From contig CAWCHQ010000001.1 in assembly GCA_963795415.1 (NCBI GenBank), forward strand, positions 868,001-932,000: 64,000 bases of DNA, read 5' to 3'. The notes beneath the pieces are model-generated. The model saw only the letters and a program-made list of their open reading frames with translations, was not told where the DNA came from and did no database searches. This DNA is from CAVSUZ01 sp963795415. Its GTDB lineage: Bacteria; Pseudomonadota; Alphaproteobacteria; Acetobacterales; Acetobacteraceae. The position numbers were made by a program, and so were the translations under genes. This document shows, one piece after another, positions 61,187 through 64,000 of this stretch. Numbering within the stretch: the first letter of the stretch is position 1; each line of letters begins with the position of its first letter.

Positions 61187-63827
61187 CTATTTCGCAGTAT
61201 CGGCGGGAACCGGCAATATCGCTTTCAGCCGGTACAGTGCTGCCAATGCATCCCGCGGAGAGAGCCTGTCCGGATCGATCTCGTCCAGAGCCGTCGTCAG
61301 CTCCTCGAGCAGATCGTCAGATGGCGTTTCCGCCTTTTCAGTAGAAGAACTCGCCGCAAATAAAGGCAGCGCCTCCAGCGAGTTTCCCGTGCCCAGGGGG
61401 CCGCCCTGCTTCTCCAGCGCGGCGAGCAGGGCAGAGGCCCGGCGTACGACGGGCCCAGGAACGCCGGCAAGCTCTGCCACATGCACCCCCCAGGAGCGCC
61501 GTCCCGCGCCTTCCGCCACTTCGTGCAGGAAAACCACCGAGCCGCGCCACTCTTTCACCCGCATCGTATGCGGCCGCAGCCGCTTCAGCCGGTCAGTAAG
61601 CCCAGCCAGTTCATGGAAATGCGTGGCGAATATGGTGCGGCAGCAGATGGTTCCGTGCAGCGCCTCCAGCACCGCCCAGGCAATCGCCAGCCCGTCCAGC
61701 GTCGCCGTCCCGCGGCCGATTTCGTCCACAACCACCAGCGAGCGCGGCCCGGCCTGATGCAGAATCGCCGCCGTCTCGGTCATTTCAACCATGAAGGTCG
61801 AGCGCCCACGCGCCAGCTCGTCCGAGGCACCGACGCGGCTGAACAGCCGGTCCACGATGCCGATCTGGGCGCTTTCCGCCGGCACCGGCAATCCCACCTG
61901 CGCCAGTATCGCCAGCAAAGCATTCTGGCGCAAAAACGTCGATTTGCCGGCCATGTTCGGACCAGTCAGCAGAAGCAGCCGCCGCTCAGGCGAAAGATCG
62001 CAATCATTGGGCACGAACGCATGCACCCCGCCCTGCGCCCCCAGCGCAGCTTCAACCACCGGGTGCCGGCCGCCGCGCACCAGCAAGCCCTCGTCATCCG
62101 CCATCACCGGGCGGCACCAGCGCCCGCCTTCGGCCAGCCTCGCCGCGGACTGCACGACGTCCGCCACCGCCAGCGCATCGGCGCACTCCGCCAGCATATC
62201 CGCCTGCGCCAGCACGGCCTTCACCAGATGGGCGAACACCGCACATTCGCGCTGCGCTGCCCGCTCCCCTGCCTCACTGATGCGCCTGTCGAGCTCCCCC
62301 AGCTCCGGCGTGGTGAACCGGGCACCATTCGCCATTCCCTGGCGCAGCGTCAGGTCAGGATGCTGGCGCAGCCGCTCCGCCGCAGAGGCTGGCGTCTCGA
62401 TCACGTAGCCAAGCTGCGAGTGATGCCGGATCTTCAGACTGGCCACGCCATAGCGCTGCGCATAATCTAGCTGCAAGGAGGCCAGCACGCGCCGGCTGTC
62501 GTCCCGCAGCGCCCGTTCTGCATCCAGCTCCCCATCGAACCCGCCGCAAATGACCCCGCCATCGTCCAGGCGTGTCGGCACCGGATCGGCCAGCGCGTCC
62601 GTCAGCAGGGTTTCCAGCCGCACATCAACGGCCAGCGCGGCCAGCACCCCGGCCAGCAGCGCCGGCAGCGGCCCGTTCAGAAGCTGAACCGCCTGCCGGG
62701 CCGTCGCCAGCCCGTCCCGCACCGCGGCCAGATCCCGCGGACTGCCGCGGTTCAGCGACAGCCGGCTGAGCGCCCGCGCCATGTCCGGCGCTCGTCGCAG
62801 AACCGCGCGCAGTTGCTCTGCTTCGTGCGGGTTGGCCAGCATCCAGGACCACCCATCCTGACGCGCGATGATCCGGGCGGCCTCTGTCAACGGCGCAGAC
62901 AGCCAGGCTGCCAGCAGCCTGGCACCGGCCGCAGTGACGGTCCGCTGCACGGCGGCGCGCAGAGTGTGCTCGGTTCCGCCATCCCGCGACCGCAGGATCT
63001 CCAGGCTGGCACGGGTCGCTCCATCCATTGCCAGCACGCCCGCCGTCCCCTGGGGCTCGGGGCGCGACAGGCGGGGCATCGCCCCTGCCTGGGTGCCGCG
63101 CACATAATCCACCGCCACTGCGGCCGCGACCGCCTCCGCGTCGCTGAAGCTGCCGAACGCGTCCAGGCTGGCCACCCCGAACGCCTCCTCCAGCCGCTTC
63201 CTTGCCGCCGCCGCCGCCGCCGCCGCCTGCTCCGGTCCGCGCCGCGTCTCGTATTCGCCGAGCCCCACCCCGGCGGGCGCAAGCACCTCCGCAGGCTCCA
63301 GCCGGCCCAGCAACGCCGGAAGCTCATCGGGGGAACTGATGGCGGTCGCGAACAGCCCGGTCGAGATATCCACCCACGCCGCGCCCAGCGACTGCTGCTC
63401 CTGCGCCAAGGCCAGAAGAAGGTTGGACCGGCCGGACTCGAGCAAGGAGTTCCTCGGTGAGTGTGCCGGGGGTGATGAGCCGCACGACGTCGCGCCGGAT
63501 CGGCGTCTTGCCGCTGCGGGTCTTCGGGTCCTCCATCTGTTCGGCGACCGCCACGCGGAAGCCGCGGCGGATCAGCCGCGCCAGATACGCATCCGCCGCG
63601 TGGATCGGCACGCCGCACATCGGGATGGGTGCGCCGGCATGCTCCCCGCGCGCCGTCAGCGCGATATCCAGCGCGCCGGCCGCCGCCTCGGCATCAGTGA
63701 AGAACAGCTCGTAGAAATCCCCCATCCGGAAGAACAGCAACGCATCGGGGTACTCGGATTTCAGCTCGAACCACCGCGCCATGGCAGGCGAGGCCCCGTC
63801 CGGCGGAGGGAGTTGCGGCATGGTCAT
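61187..63827 (-). pseudogene. mutS: DNA mismatch repair protein MutS, one-base frameshift
   Basis: Two frames together give about 880 residues. The first carries the mismatch-recognition F-x-E in FRMGDFYELFF and runs through GVPIHAADAYLARLIRRG; the second starts LESGRSNLLLALAQEQ and contains the ATPase Walker A TGPNMAGKST (about 620), Walker B VVVDEIGRGTAT and HFHELAGL. One base of the doublet at 63444-63445 is extra; removing it gives TEELLLESGRSN. ATG 63827 is the likely start (63821 also possible). If the shift is real, the strain lacks mismatch repair. Confidence 0.9.
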
Positions 63828-64000
63828 TGCCTGGTGTTTACACGCCCCGGGCGAGCGCGCCATCCGATTGGGGTTGGGGACCAGTCATCAACGATGCAGC
63901 AGCCGTAATCTGTAACCGATAAGAAACGGTATTGCCACATCCCTTACCCGGCTGCCATGACGTCCCCCGTTCGCGCAACCGCCCCGCTGCCGAACATAGA

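Noticed and set aside
63957..64000. ATG at the right edge that could start a plus-strand gene divergent from mutS
   Set aside because: Only 14 codons lie in the window and no ribosome-binding site precedes it, so it cannot be supported.

Overview
This 64 kb, GC-rich window reads as chromosome of an alphaproteobacterium, most likely a member of the Acetobacteraceae/Rhodospirillales. That placement is inferred from the bamD-recN-ligA and mutS-glnD gene orders, a PopZ/DUF2497 protein, a dihydroorotase without the metal-binding His-x-His beside pyrB, and an abundance of Liv-type transporters. No rRNA, tRNA or CRISPR array was seen.

Layout. 1-2528: end of a Liv transporter (livG, livF), an MFS exporter and a small disordered protein. 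2612-6430: short-chain dehydrogenase, PfpI-type protein, 3-methyladenine glycosylase, sirtuin and a frameshifted TauE permease. 6692-9626: sugar ABC importer. 9724-14359: bamD-recN-ligA. 14442-18376: ribokinase-like kinase, lipoprotein and a two-domain glycosyltransferase. 18652-21363: GGDEF-EAL protein. 21364-24861: poor in genes, with gene remnants, a hydrolase, a broken DinJ-YafQ pair and an intact MazEF pair. 24959-29339: pyrB-pyrC, PopZ-like protein and a TolC-like channel. 29452-35686: a tightly coupled seven-gene operon of a NitT/TauT-type importer, a PEP-mutase-superfamily lyase and a LeuC/LeuD-type hydro-lyase. 35826-41728: dienelactone hydrolase remnant, MetE-like protein, Hsp70 remnant, a low-GC island with a repeat-built secreted protein, and a TauD/TfdA dioxygenase. 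41862-48041: CoA transferase subunits facing a Liv importer whose permease and both ATPases are fused. 48195-53394: dehydrogenase followed by an insertion-sequence graveyard. 53430-58306: flavin monooxygenase, ThDP enzyme, MFS transporter and a His-rich peptide. 58405-63827: glnD and mutS.

The gene set points to a chemoheterotroph using organic acids, amino acids, sugars and aromatic-type compounds. The importers sit beside matching catabolic enzymes (hydro-lyase plus C-C lyase; CoA transferase; monooxygenase plus decarboxylase-type enzyme).

Two kinds of gene damage occur. Seven otherwise intact genes (tauE-like, recN, a glycosyltransferase, pyrC, a tolC-like gene, an ABC ATPase, mutS) each carry one extra base that duplicates its neighbour, a pattern that suggests sequencing or assembly insertions. 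Separately there are true deletion remnants: decarboxylase, methyltransferase, dienelactone hydrolase, Hsp70, OprB porin, MoaF-like protein and three transposases.
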